A stretch of DNA of 64,000 nt from Nilaparvata lugens (Eukaryota > Arthropoda > Insecta > Hemiptera > Delphacidae): positions 58,255,441-58,319,440 of the forward strand of contig NC_052508.1 of assembly GCF_014356525.2 (NCBI RefSeq). The letters are read 5' to 3'. The translations under genes were made by a program, and so were the position numbers. Position 1 is the first letter of the stretch. Each line of letters begins with the position of its first letter. Positions 24,283 through 36,057 of the stretch are shown here, piece after piece. The notes beneath the pieces were generated by a model. The model was not told the origin of the DNA. It saw only the letters and a program-made list of their open reading frames with translations, and made no database searches.

Positions 24283-25050
24283 CAAAATTAACTCAGCCGG
24301 TGGTTGGGTAACCAAACTGGAAGCTCAATATATTTCAACAGTCTCAATCATGTCTGGCTTTACAAGTTACAAGTGAGAGTGGAATCTGTTCAGGGTTATT
24401 GTGCTATCACTTATCATGAGATTACTATATTATTTATTATAAATATTTTTGGTCTGAAAACTCTCGTGATAATTATAAGAGCGGGAACCATAGCCTTATT
24501 TTTAGGGTATTAATTAAAAATCAAAATTTGGGAGAAAAATAGTTTTGGATTAATCCAGTTAATTTTCTCCCAATCATTGGCTTTATTGTGTGTTTTTAAA
24601 TGTATAAATGAATGAATGAATAAAATATTGGTTAGTAATCGAGGTTCCCATATTGAAAGTGGAGAGAAATTGCGAGTTGTAGTGCTAGATCTATATCGGT
24701 TTTCGGGAACAACGCAACTGAGTTTGTATAGAGTTCGGTACGTGTACTATTGTCAGATGATTGGCAAATAATGAGTGGGATCATTTGCTTGCAGCAGACA
24801 ATGGCGGCTTTTCAAACAAACGCGGGCATGTGAATTCCTACGACACTGCCATTGAGTAAATTAATTGGATGTTAATTAAGATTGTCAACTCACAAAGAAC
24901 CAATTAACTCAGCCGTTGGTTAGGTAACCAAACTGGAAGCTCAATAGTGTTTGAACAGTCTCAATCATATCTGGCTTTACAAGTTACAAGTGAGAGTGGA
25001 ACCTGTTCAGGGTTACTGTGCTATCATAAGATTACTGTATTATATTTTAT
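24283..25050 (+). repeat. ~150-bp direct duplication, copies ~615 bp apart
   Basis: Copy 1 (about 24283-24440) and copy 2 (about 24901-25050) share aactcagccg(g/t)tggtt, taaccaaactggaagctcaa, ctggctttacaagttacaag and tgagagtgga. They differ by substitutions and small indels. The intervening 460 bp is unrelated and includes aatgaatgaatgaataaa at 24608, the sort of short tandem tail that ends non-LTR elements. Confidence 0.8.
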
Positions 25051-25725
25051 GAATGAATGATATTCATGTGTCAGATGTTGGGAGCATTTTTAGTGATCTC
25101 AATCAATAACAGATTATTACCTCATATAAATCAGTCTATCACAAAACAATACTATTTTAATTTAACACCACCCCCTATTATGAAAGTTTTTCATCTAGCT
25201 GTTAGGATTTCCAAAGCATTACCTTCTGCATGGTTTGAAGAATGAGTCCTAATAAAGTTGTAGAGCTGATAGATTAGGACTTTTCAATGGATAAGGATTT
25301 CTTACACAATGGATAAGGATTTTGTTGAACTCAATTTTCTCAGAAGATCGTTGTCGTTGTCGAAGATTGATTGTCATTATTGAGATTGTTGGTGGTATAT
25401 CAGATTTCAATATTTTTATAACACAGCAATGGTAATATAAATGTCTTACAACATTGTAATAAACAGTGGAGCTCCATCAATTCTACATGATCTCTTGGTC
25501 TCATGATTTACAAATAAAGTTTTGTGTCCTATTTGATAGGTGAATAAGACAGGTTTTAAATGAAAGAGTGTTTGCCGGAACTCTTCTTTTTCAAATTATC
25601 AACCACTGATATCAATTTGATATAAATTTGGACGAAAAATAGCCCAAGGACTACCTCATTATTTCATCTACCAATGTGATTACATTAGTGTCATTTGCAT
25701 TGTAAACAAATAAATGAATGAATTT
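25051..25725 (+). mobile_element. Possible 5'-truncated non-LTR element tail
   Basis: The segment ends with acaaataaatgaatgaat at about 25707-25722, a simple-repeat tail typical of CR1/Jockey-like LINE 3' ends. An upstream frame (25057-25245) ends shortly before a non-coding stretch, as a LINE C-terminus would, but I cannot recognise a diagnostic motif in it. Confidence 0.3.
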
Positions 25726-26167
25726 GCATTTTAATCCATCAAAGAGAAAAAACTATAACGAAAGTAAAACTTCTTCGATTGATCACTGTTCGTCATTGAT
25801 GGAAACTTCTTCCAATGTTGGAAACATTGATGGAAATGTCTCAATAGTTCAGGTTGCGGTAGTTGACAATACAATGGGTCTGTCGCCATCACGCAACCAG
25901 CGACGATTTGGTGTCGTAACACTATAGACATGCTATAGGCAATTAGGCATGCTAGACAAGGCACTCCTCTCATTGTTTTGCTAGGATTGGAATCTTCATT
26001 CACTGAGAGAATAAGCAATCAGTTTCAAAGCTGTCAATATGATTGAGCAACATGTCAAGTTCGTCATGAATCGACTGGTTTAAACCACGAAATTAGATTT
26101 AGAACAAAAATGCCAATCAAGATTGAGTAGTATAAGATTCATTATTCCTATGTTGGTTGGTTTATTT
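25726..26167. other. Intron 1 interior, nothing recognised
   Basis: Opposed short frames at 25718-25927 and 25731-26018 are mirror shadows with no motif. Confidence 0.4.
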
Positions 26168-26480
26168 GTGGTGAAGAGACCCAATCGCTGATCATAATAA
26201 CTTGATGAAAAATACGAGCAAAAGATGTAGGCTAGGTACTTGAGTTGAGAGAATCTTTTGTAGGTGTTTAAAATCTAAAACTAAATCTGTGGTGAAGAGA
26301 CCAATTCGCTGAATATGATAACTTGATGAGCAAAAAACGTATTTAAAGCGAGAGAATCTTTTAAAGGTGTTTCAAATCTAAAAGTAAATGTTGAATCAAG
26401 GTCAAGGAAAATGAGAATTATTATTTTACGTTCATGGAAGAGAACCAATGGCTGCGAATGAAAATTTGATGAGAAATTGA
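26168..26480 (+). repeat. Tandem duplication, ~121-bp unit, two clear copies and a decayed third
   Basis: gtggtgaagagacc starts copies at 26168 and 26289. Both continue with aacttgatga, then gagagaatctttt and aggtgttt. A third, weaker match (aagagaaccaatggctgcga...) begins near 26438. Confidence 0.75.
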
Positions 26481-28261
26481 ATCGAACTGAAAGGGTTGTA
26501 CAGAAGTAAGCCCTCAAAGCTGACTATTGTGTTGGTTCTAATGCATGAAACAAATTTTCGCCGGAAAGAGTGAGTAATCCGGCAGCTGGCCGTTGGTTGG
26601 TTCAGTGGGATTAGCTTTGACGCTGTCCAACTCCAAATGTGCAACTTCCACTGAGCCGGCGTTTTTTGCACAGTTCGCAACTTCACAAGCGAAACTGTAA
26701 TTAGAGATTTCAAGCGTAAAATCAAATGATAGCACAGACAACATCTCCATCATGGCTGTTTTATCAACTTTCAGTGATTCCCAGAACTGGTATTGAGGGA
26801 ATACCTCAGTATTAGCTAAATATTGGAAGAGTATAATTTTTTAGTTAGAGTACCGTAGAATTAGAATTAATACTTGATTAGGGATGTTGTAAACAAACCA
26901 TGACCGGTGTATGTGTATCACGATAAACAAAGACTGTGAAAGCTGAAAGTTCCTCAAGTGATGTAAATGTGATATGTTTTTCCACTACCTACAACAACCA
27001 ACTAACTAACAACATACTTGTTGAAGTAATATAAAATGATTTTTATACAAAAATTCAAGTTGCTCCATATTTTGTAGTCAAGAAAAGACTACTCTGAAGA
27101 GTTGATATAAAGGAAAACTGCTAATCGACAAGACATTATTTGCCCGAGCGGGAGTTGAACTTATTTTAATGAGTTGAACTCATTTTAATCTACCAATCTT
27201 CTTGTTGTTGTCGAACCTTGAATTGAAATAATAATAGCAGTGTTCGACTGCTCGTAAGTGACATTGTCCTGGTGAAAATTGAAAATGCCTGTTGTGTTGT
27301 CTCTGGCTAATAGAAGTTATGCATTCATTCAAAAATCATTCTTCATTCCACAGATGATTCTCAGTCCTGCGGTATGCGGTATAACGCTGTAAGGACAAAA
27401 CACCATTACTGAAAGAATGCCTAAAATGTAGCTAGAAACATAATTCATTTATTTATTGGATAGAGCAAACAATACAATAGTCGGGAAAGACTATTGAGAT
27501 ATTAAAATTTAAATTGGAATTAAAAAATTGAATTGGAGAAGAACAATCAGCTTCTGGTTTTCAAACTGTGAATAAGATGGAAATTCACTACGTGTACTTT
27601 TGGAAACTGTGATAATCTATCAAGTGGTATTCTCTCCTCCCTATTCATATAGATATAGATCATTTTCTGAAGCTCGGCAAACTAATTTTTGATCATTCTG
27701 AGGATATTTCCAATAGATAGGAAAAAAGATACTCAATCCATTTGAATATTGAAAAGGACAGAATGAAAGAAAGAGAATTTGAAACGAATGTCACAATATC
27801 AGAACGAAGAATACGGGACTCCATCATTTTATATTAGAGAATCTGTGCCACAAAAGAGAAAAAGGGTGGAAAATCTTCAAAGCAGCTCTTCTGAGTTTGA
27901 AGATTTGTAAAAGCATCAAGTTTCATGAGTGATTGGGACAGTCCCCAAAGGAATCAAGACGCATACACGAGTACACCCACTGTCACTCTATGACACACAG
28001 AATAATGAGTTCTGCACGGCTTAAATTTCCATTCCATATGAAGAATATTTTCTGAGAAGACGGAATTCAATACGGATCTAGTGTCATATGCAACTGAAAT
28101 TTACTTCAATGACCTCTAGTACTGACATTTTGTATTGTGAAAGAGGGAGTAAAGATATTCAATATTTGTACTGAGGCATTAGAAATGCAGTCTATGGTCT
28201 CATATTTCAATTTATAAATTGGATCAGAGTGTAGCAAAAGAGTGTAGATCGACTGTTATTA
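26481..28261. other. Intron 1 interior, nothing recognised
   Basis: AT-rich. The frames at 26432-26753 (minus) overlap in different phases without recognisable motifs. Near 27449 a catttatttattgg word hints at a reversed LINE tail but no body is preserved. Confidence 0.38.
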
Positions 28262-28331
28262 CTTCAAAATCCATTGAAAAGTTGGTAAAACTCGTGCTTC
28301 AAAATCCTTGAAAAGTTGGAAAAACTCGTAA
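28262..28331 (+). repeat. 35-bp tandem duplication
   Basis: cttcaaaatcc begins at 28262 and at 28297; both copies end in aaactcgt. Confidence 0.85.
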
Positions 28332-28907
28332 CACTATACTTCGGACATCATAATTCCCAACATGTTTCATTATCAGGATATCAGATAATAATTGTGGAGG
28401 AGAATCAAGGGTGAATAGATAGATTGTTATAACGGGGTGTTATTCTGTAAAATAGATTTAATCAAGGTTTACTGGAAATTATGGTATTTATTGCAATATG
28501 TGACATCCAGGTTCAAACGAACAGCTGTTCAATCTCCATTTAAAAGTATATGGACCTCAATAGCCAAAAATTCAAATAGGTCTTGGAAGACCACCTTACT
28601 ATTTTTGAAATGTCCACATAATTTTACCTCGATTAATTAAATTTTAAATTCAATAGACTAGTACCTTTCTTTTTTCAACAACGAATAGTTTAGGGTAGGC
28701 TAAAGACAGATTCCCCCATATCAGTAAACGTGTACGGTACAATTCAAATTCATTTATTTACAATGAAAATATTATTCGTAAAAGTTTTAATGAGACTTTC
28801 CAGCCAGGCTGGGTAGTAATAGTCCTATTAGAGCTCGTTGGGACTATAAATTTCCACTCTACCAAACATGTTTACTACTATTGATACAGCTCAATTACAA
28901 TATGTTC
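28332..28907. other. Intron 1 interior, nothing recognised
   Basis: AT-rich. The frame at 28437-28640 has no recognisable motif. Confidence 0.4.
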
Positions 28908-29389
28908 CATTCTCGGGTGTCATTCTCGTATGTGCAATATCTCAAATTTGCGAGTATTTCAACTTTTCATTATTATTTGTGTTTATTATCTGAAATTATT
29001 GAAACATCTAAAATACGATTAATACTAACATATTGTCATTTAAAAGCCAAAACCTGACCTCCCTAACCTCTCTTTCCACCTTAGAAAACCTGAAAGGTTC
29101 TGTTCATACACTAGACAAATTGGAATCTCGCAGTGTTGAGGCACTCCCATTCTCGTGTGTCATTCATAAGTGCTATTTCAGCTTTTCGTTATTTGTGTTT
29201 ATTATTTGGAATAATTATTGATACATTTCAAACTATATTAACATATTGCAAATTTAAAAGCCAAAACCTGACCTCACTGACCTTTCCTTTCATCTTTAAA
29301 ACCTAATTGAACCGAACCTTTCCGGCTATGTTGTGTTCATACACTAGACATTTTGAAATCTCGTAGATCGGAGGCATCTCCCCATTCAC
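28908..29389 (+). repeat. 240-bp tandem duplication ending 56 bp before Fbxl16 exon 2
   Basis: ccattctcg(g/t)gtgtcattc starts copies at 28908 and 29148. Both contain atttgtgtttattat, taaaagccaaaacctgacct and gttcatacactagaca in the same order. A third start (cccattcacag) appears at about 29380. Copy 2 ends only ~56 bp from the exon 2 acceptor, so the branch-point region borders the duplication. Confidence 0.85.
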
Positions 29390-29445
29390 AGAAAATAAAT
29401 AGTTAACTACTACATTTTATTTACAAAATTTCTGTTACTGTGCAG

Positions 29446-29737
29446 GCGGTGTTTGAGCTGGAGTTGGCGGGCTGCAACGAGGTGACGGAGGCGGGACTGT
29501 GGGCGTGCCTGTCGCCGCGCGTAGTGAGCCTGACGCTGACGGACTGCATCAATGTGGCGGATGAGGCGGTGGGAGCGGTCGCACAGCTGCTGCCTTCGCT
29601 CTACGAGTTCTCGCTGCAGGCCTATCACGTGACCGATGCCGCCCTCGGCTTCTTCTCGCCCAAGCAGAGCGCCTCCCTCACCATCCTCAGGCTCCAGTCC
29701 TGCTGGGAGGTCACCAATCACGGTGTCGTCAACATCG
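29446..29737 (+). CDS. Fbxl16: Fbxl16 coding exon 2 of 5 (LRR)
   Basis: Encodes residues 213-309 plus one base of codon 310. The acceptor is ctgttactgtgcag, the donor is G|GTGAGT at 29738, phase 0 in and phase 1 out. The leucine-rich repeats continue directly from exon 1: [17 protein letters not shown], then [29 protein letters not shown] and [16 protein letters not shown]. The cysteine-containing LRR pattern (L-L-C/N...T..G) and the words [14 protein letters not shown] and TNHGVVN are shared with vertebrate FBXL16, which makes the orthology firm. The exon is GC-rich and without stops. Confidence 0.95.
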
Positions 29738-29869
29738 GTGAGTTCTATCACAGGTCTACTCGTCTATAATATAATCAAAACAGCCTACTGTTTTAGCCCT
29801 CGTCTATAGAAATGGAGGGTGACGGAGGAGAAATCCTCCCCCTGGTTATCGAATTTTCCAACGCACTCA

Positions 29870-30000
29870 GACGTTTGTTTTTCTGCACATGTCTACTCAC
29901 ATTTGTATGCAGACCTCTGCATCTATGTTTGCTCACGTCTGTTTGCAGACTTTTGATTTTGTCTCCCTCTGCAGACATACATACGTATGTCTACTGATAT
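29870..30000 (+). promoter_or_regulatory. Cluster of GTCT/CAGAC words downstream of exon 2
   Basis: Within ~110 bp there are at least four GTCT and three GCAGAC words (e.g. gtctgtttgcagac and gtctccctctgcagac), in two loosely repeated ~40-bp blocks. CAGAC/GTCT is the Smad-type binding core, but the pattern could equally be a decayed tandem repeat. The frames on both strands here come from the repeat. Confidence 0.2.
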
Positions 30001-31010
30001 GTGCGTTAGCTGTAAATGTAGATTATTATACAATGAAAAGACTACATTATTTCATTCAGACTGGAGCCTGTTAACTGACACACATTTCTTTTTCCGATAA
30101 CTGCTCTTTCGGTTTACAACTCAACCCAATTGACCGTCTGACTGAATCAATTGTAATTCGTTGCCTTTTTCATGCACTGAAACAGTATACTGGAGATGAC
30201 TGTGTTGTTAGTCGTTACTAATCATTGATCAAATATAAATATAAATGAATATAAATAATGCAATCACTAATAATGCTTGATTGATGGTAGATATTGTCGA
30301 TTGCTGCTTGATCGATTTCGAATTTCATTCAAATGGGAAGACATTCTAAAAAGAATGTGAACGTAGCTTGACAAACCACCGATTCATGGCATTTCACCCT
30401 CATTGGCATCATACATCATTTCTCTCACATGGACCCCAACAACCACGTTTGCTATGCCACTATATTTTGATAGAAAACTTTATAACATCGTTTTGTCATC
30501 ATCGGTTCCATACAACTATAAAAAATGGCTCAAAACAGTCCGCAACTCGTTTGCGGATTGTGGATTTGGTTGAGGCTAATTACCTATTTTGCTCTACACT
30601 GTGAATGGAAAATATAAGAGTGTTTGTATCAACAAGAAAACGAAATGATCCTGCCTTATTTTTTCCATGTTGACTGAGGAAATCCATTATCATGATATTT
30701 ACAATCGATCACAAAAGCTATGATTTAGCAAACATCATTTCGCTTGTATCTTGTATCTCAAGTAATTTTTCAAGAAACTGAACATTTCACTGTTTCATAG
30801 TAACCATTACACCTCATTTGAATTCACTGTTCTACTTCAATTCATTTCGAAAGCATGATGAGATTACACCATTTTAGATAAGTTCCAACTTTTTTCAGGA
30901 ATGTTCAATAGACAATGATTTAATGCGTTTGGGGCGCAATCCTCAATCTTTAGCGAAATGATGGTTCACCTTGATATTAGTATGCGTATCAATGGACTAT
31001 TGTATCAGTA
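30001..31010. other. Intron 2 interior, nothing recognised
   Basis: AT-rich, with no coding block or repeat pair noticed. Confidence 0.4.
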
Positions 31011-31305
31011 TAATAAAATATTCTTCTCTTAATGTGTAATTACGTTCTCCATTTCTATCAAGAATAAATGCTTCCTCCTCTGAAATCTCTCTTATATACT
31101 TTCGGTGTAAATTAAATTATAAATTTGAGTACCCTTTTTAAATTATTTCGTCACGACATGTTTTGTAATAAATAATATTCTTTACTTCATTGTGTATTTA
31201 CTTTCTCCATTCATATCAAAAATGAATGCTTCTTCTACTGAAATCTCTCTAATATACTTTCGTTATAAATAAAAATATAAATTTGAGTACCCTTTGTCAC
31301 GACAT
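31011..31305 (+). repeat. Tandem duplication, ~158-bp unit
   Basis: atattctt...ctccatt...atgcttc...tgaaatctctct...atactttcg...ataaatttgagtaccctt...gtcacgacatg occurs first from about 31018 and again from about 31176. Copy 2 lacks ~14 bp near its end. Confidence 0.8.
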
Positions 31306-31314
31306 GCTTCGGCT

Positions 31315-31401
31315 ACTAATGCCATTATCAATAATAATAATAATAATAATAATAATAATTATTATATATCAATAATTATATTATTTGATAATGGCATTAG
31401 T
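31315..31401. repeat. Hairpin with (AAT)n core
   Basis: actaatgccattatca (31315-31330) is matched exactly by tgataatggcattagt (31386-31401). The loop contains about nine AAT units followed by an AT-rich partial complement, so most of the 87 bp can pair. Confidence 0.85.
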
Positions 31402-34016
31402 AAAAATCTTACCTAGTACAAGTCTGATAACCGCATTTCTGAAGACATGACAGAATGAATAAACTAATGCAAACTGAGGATTCCAGTATCAAATAGAATA
31501 CAATTGAATTCGATTCAGCAACTCTGTTCAAAGAATCTTTCTGTGTCTGCTGTATGCGGCTTCATAAACGATTGACTGACTTGCCAATGCAACCGAAGAA
31601 TGCCTCGTGTGCTTTCAAAACGCTCATGCAACATTCAGAAAAAGCTTTGCCGGTTGTATAGAGCCAAGCTGCATCAATAGCCTGAAAAGGCGGAGGCAGA
31701 AGCCTTTAGCAGCCGCCGCCCGGCCTACTAGTCATCACTGACTCTCTTTTATTCTACTGCTGTCATTGGTTTTCCATTTACCGCACTCTATGTAACATAA
31801 CTTCATCAATGTTATCGCAGCTAATATTCGATGAAGTTATAACAGTAATTTCTCTACAGTTTGGGATATGTTTAAGACTTATTTTAAGGAAAATCACATG
31901 AATAACTTTTTGCCCTCGTCATCAAGAGTGAAATGCATTCCATTTTATAACTACAAGACAGTATTGATGTTGCATTATTTGATGTGAAATACATACTTTG
32001 ATTGCAATAGATAGATTGATTGCAATTTCAATAAGTATTCCGTCATGGAAAACTGGAATCATGTGGGAAGTAATTTCATTGTAAAGCGACTTGTGTACTC
32101 GTAAAGTAATGTACTCGTAAAGTAATAATATAGATGAGTCTGTAAGTAACATTTGGTGGATAAAATCATGTTTTCCAGTAGTTGGGCTAGTGGGTAGGAA
32201 GAATCCTTTTGTATTTCCTGGTACATAAAAATAGTACCATATTACAGCTCTGTAATAGACTAGATAAAATAAATGTGAGATCTCCAGATTCTTTTCCCAA
32301 TTCACAAAATGGCAAAAACGTCGACAAAATACGGGATATTATTGATGGAACAGGGGTAGAGGGCTACGCCCTTTCCAAGTAACTGAACTTTTGATCGCGG
32401 AAAAGTCAGTTGAAGGTCAAGGGCTCCGTGATTTCTGCCAGAGAACAAAAATCACTGCAATCTAATATTTACGTCCGCTTGTTTAGAAGAAAGTATCATT
32501 ACTTCAGGAGTCTAGATTTCGTTCGACATGCAAGTTGAACGTGAATAACGCGCAGTATCTCAATCAGATACAGAAACAGCTCTTTCGAACATTGTACGGT
32601 ACGGCATGCTTAGTTCAGTCTCAGGCTGTTCATTTCTCACGCTTCAAGGTTATTTCAACATAGTACAAGTAGTGTTGTTTTCCAAATGAATTATTCATTT
32701 TCAAATTCCAATGGCTGATGCATCATAATTCTTCTAACAAAAGTAAATGACAATAAAAAAATTGATTATTTTCACACATGGAAATTGAAGTGTTTCTAAG
32801 CTTCGAAAGCGGTGAGCACTCACTTTTATTTAAAAAAGCTGAGGAAATTTCCAGTTAAAATTCATAAATACTCATTCGAAAAAGAAAATCATCAAATTCT
32901 TGGTTGAGAGGAAAAATGATCGATATCGGAGACATAAGAAATTGAGAAAATATAAAGGAACCTCTATTCATATATTTATGTATGGATAATGAATTGTTTC
33001 TATGAATAGAGATGAGATTACATACTTAATATATCATTTGAGAAACCTCTCAAAATGGTTTCGTACAATTTGTAATTCAAGTTTTGGGATATTATTTTTT
33101 ATTGACTCCTGATCAAGATTTCGGGATTTTTTCAATTCAATGAAAAGACTCGTAATTAGATTTGTTCTACTCTAAATCGCTTATGTCAAGTATGAACTGG
33201 CCTCAACATTTCACATCGTGGACCTCAAGCTTACCCACTCAATTCATACAAAGGACTTGAACTTCAAATTGATCAACCAAATTTACAATCAATATAAATT
33301 ACCGTGATGGATGGATGGAACATTATATTCATAAAAAACCAAACAAGGAATAATTGAATCCATGCCCGTTTTGTAAAGTGAATGTTATTGGCATCAAGTG
33401 TAAATTGATTCACAGGAAAAAAGAACTATCACGACTCTAGTCAATCTTGCGATGAGCTCATCAGCTCTATCACAGTTTGTTTGTAGAAGTTTTCTTTTTT
33501 CTTCCAAAATTTTGTAATTTCTGTTGGTTTTATTGTTTTTCATATATGCTAATGAACTCGAAGATACGTTAAAGAAGTCAAATGTTACAATGAAATCAAA
33601 GATCAATTAGTATAGAATGACTTTTTATTTGTTGATGTGGCGAAGTTTGGACAGTAATGCCCACTCTACCACTTAACCACTGATAGCCTACAAGTAATCA
33701 CTTTCCAGAGGCCAGAAACCCACCCATTGTAGGTTCATTCATCACCCATTCACATCATAATCATCCCTCAATTCTTACTTTGTTCACTGCTGCTCTAAAA
33801 ACGTCCTGTGTCGTTTAATTGATATTCAAGCAAGACATTTTTCTACGTTTCACTGAACGCTTATCAACTTCCAGAGGCCAAAAGATACGTAGATATATGT
33901 AAATTAAATCTAATGGATCATTTAGCTTTCGGAGTTAATGGTCCATTGGATTTGATCAGTGCCCTAGAAACAGGGTATTAGTCTGTGCTTGAAGAGTTTT
34001 GGAATTCTAAAGCTGC
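31402..34016. other. Intron 2 interior, nothing recognised
   Basis: The frame at 31922-32305 (minus, 127 codons) is hydrophobic and AT-driven, with no motif I recognise. cagaggcca recurs at ~33706 and ~33872. No RNA gene was noticed. Confidence 0.38.
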
Positions 34017-35050
34017 GCGTGCACTAGGTCGGTGGGGCGGCGCGGCGCCGTTTTGGACTAGATAGTCGCCGTAGTCAATTGCGATTTGAATTAAGACATG
34101 GTTGTTGAAGTTAGAGTTCTAATTTGAAATTAACTTACTCTGTCGCTTCAACAATTTAAATATGCTTTTATGAATCCAAATTCATGATACATTATTTCGA
34201 TACAGTGTTTCAAAAGAAAATAAATGACAGAAACCGCACATTGATATATCAAGTCATATTTTGTAGATGTAAAAGTTGTGAATTATGTTGTATATTATCC
34301 AGCTGTGTCTAGCTGCGTGTGATAGCTCTTAAATTGCCTCAGCTGATGTTATGAATGAATGAATGAATGGAAAAACTGTAGTATAATTTATTGCATGCAA
34401 TAAATTCTTCAGATGACTGAATGATAAATCAAAACAATTCTTTCTTATATGCACTTTCAATGTTATTTTTATATCCTGAAAAAGGACGAAGGAATGTGTC
34501 AATTTTGTTGTCCAACGAACTTGTCCTGTTCGAAGAGTACTTGTTCAAACTTTGAAGCTGTTTGATCAATCCTTTCTGAAGGATTTATAGTAGAACATAC
34601 AAACAGACGAACGACTTTCGCCTTCAGTAAGTAAAAAGTGAGAGCTCGATAACGCTCGTTCAATAACCAGCAGTAACTTTTTTATTTATTTATTCAATTT
34701 ATTCACAACACACAAAAATACAATGAGAAAAAGCATATAGGCTACGACAAAACAATTACAACAACTATGGTTATAATAGTTAATGTAGACGGGTCATGTT
34801 CGAAAGAAGCAGAGCTCGGAAACAGTCGAGCCTTCACGAAGTTACCCGAGCGCGGAATTTTTCCGACCTGAGCTCCGTGCACTAGGAGCGCGGCGCGACG
34901 CCGTTCCAACCCCGAAAAGTCCAGAATCTTTTTGAGCTGCGCGCCGCGTCGCGCTTCTAGTGCACGGAGGTACACTTGATCACATGTATTTAATTCCAGG
35001 TCGGAAATTCTCCGCGCCGCGTCGCGCCGCTCCACCGATCCAGTGCACGC
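34017..35050. mobile_element. Element with GC-rich ~33-bp terminal inverted repeats
   Basis: gcgtgcactaggtcggtggg at 34017, continuing into gcggcgcggcg, is matched by the reverse complement at about 35016-35050 (gcgccgctccaccgatccag then tgcacgc), with roughly 85-90% agreement by eye. The GC-rich ends stand out in AT-rich DNA. The interior (34050-34680) is AT-rich, then (ATTT)n and the nested GC-rich hairpin. No transposase frame is seen; the minus frame 34742-35035 is produced by the CG-rich words. Confidence 0.55.
34873..34969. repeat. Nested GC-rich hairpin related to the flanking TIRs
   Basis: ctccgtgcactaggagcgcg (34873) followed by gcgcgacg pairs with the segment at 34938-34969 ending ttctagtgcacggag. 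It shares the TGCACTAG and GGCGCG words with the ends at 34017 and 35050, so it is probably another member of the same family inserted inside it. Confidence 0.65.
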
Positions 35051-35779
35051 TCTACTTAAAATGTTTAATGAATATATAAATAAATAAAAGTTTTATTGCA
35101 GCAGCAGAAGAGAACATCAAATGCATTACAACTTTAAAATAACTGATTGAAACAGCAAAAATAGACAGTTTAGGTAGGATAACTGGAGATTAGATTATCA
35201 GATGACGGTTTGACAGTGGGTGGCGATGTAATAGCGTGTGTGTAATGAGTTGTAGCGAACTGTCGCCATGAAAAGCACTTGATTTGCAAACAAGAGGCCG
35301 TGCGATGCATGCACTGTATGCAGGCTGATTGGGATGGTGGGTGTTCACAGCTTTCATGTGAACAGCACAATTAATTCCAGCCAATGTTTGTTGTGGCTCT
35401 GGCAGCAGATGGAGGATGTTGCGTTGCATGTCACAACTGGTGACACATCCCACATCCCAAAGCAGGGCGTGACGTGTCATAACTTTACTTGTCTCTTACT
35501 TCTGGGCTACAACTCATGCACTGTGTCCACCTCCTTTCTGACAACATCAAGTCCACTAGAAAGTATATTGCTTGCGATTTTCCCTAATAGCCTGGCTGTG
35601 CTTGTTCCTGAAACTTGAAATTATCACACTAATGGTTTCTTTTGTCAACTTCAGATCAGCTAGTGTAGATAAAGTAGCAACTACCCTAGTTGCACAAAGT
35701 TGGGTCATATTATGATGTATTGTGAATTCACAGATGGAAATAAATTGGAAGTTGCATTTGTTCAAATGCTAATCAATGG
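35051..35779. other. Intron 2 interior, nothing recognised
   Basis: Starts with aaataaataaaagttttatt (35076), possibly a simple tail. Opposed frames at 35170-35765 have no recognisable motif. Confidence 0.35.
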
Positions 35780-36057
35780 ATAATTATTATTAAACGAAAT
35801 CCCAATTAAATGCTGTAAATCACCCCGAAGACTTCTGCTACTGCAAATATTGACAACCGGGTAAACAGCAAGATGAAAATTCGATGAGTGCTACTATACA
35901 AGAATTATTCGATTCCCGGGCTAACAAATAATTTTTGTATAATAGCGCTCATCGAATTTCCATCTAGCTGTTTACCCTGTTGTCAATATTTGCAGTAGCA
36001 GAAGTCTTCGGGGTGATTTACAGCATTTAATTGGGATTTTTGTTCAATAATAATTAT
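35780..36057. mobile_element. 277-bp palindromic MITE
   Basis: The whole interval folds back on itself. The outer 120 bp (35780-35900: ataattattattaaacgaaa... to gggtaaacagc) is complementary to 35940-36057, and the inner part continues pairing (gatgaaaattcgatgag with ctcatcgaatttccatc) down to a tiny centre near 35920 (ttcccgggc). Few mismatches are visible. AT-rich ends make the exact target duplication ambiguous. Confidence 0.9.

Noticed and set aside
27140..27165. tRNA-like T-arm word (cccgagcgggagttgaac)
   Set aside because: No acceptor, D or anticodon arms can be placed around it on either strand.
31922..32305. 127-codon minus-strand frame
   Set aside because: AT-driven hydrophobic composition without motif or conservation.
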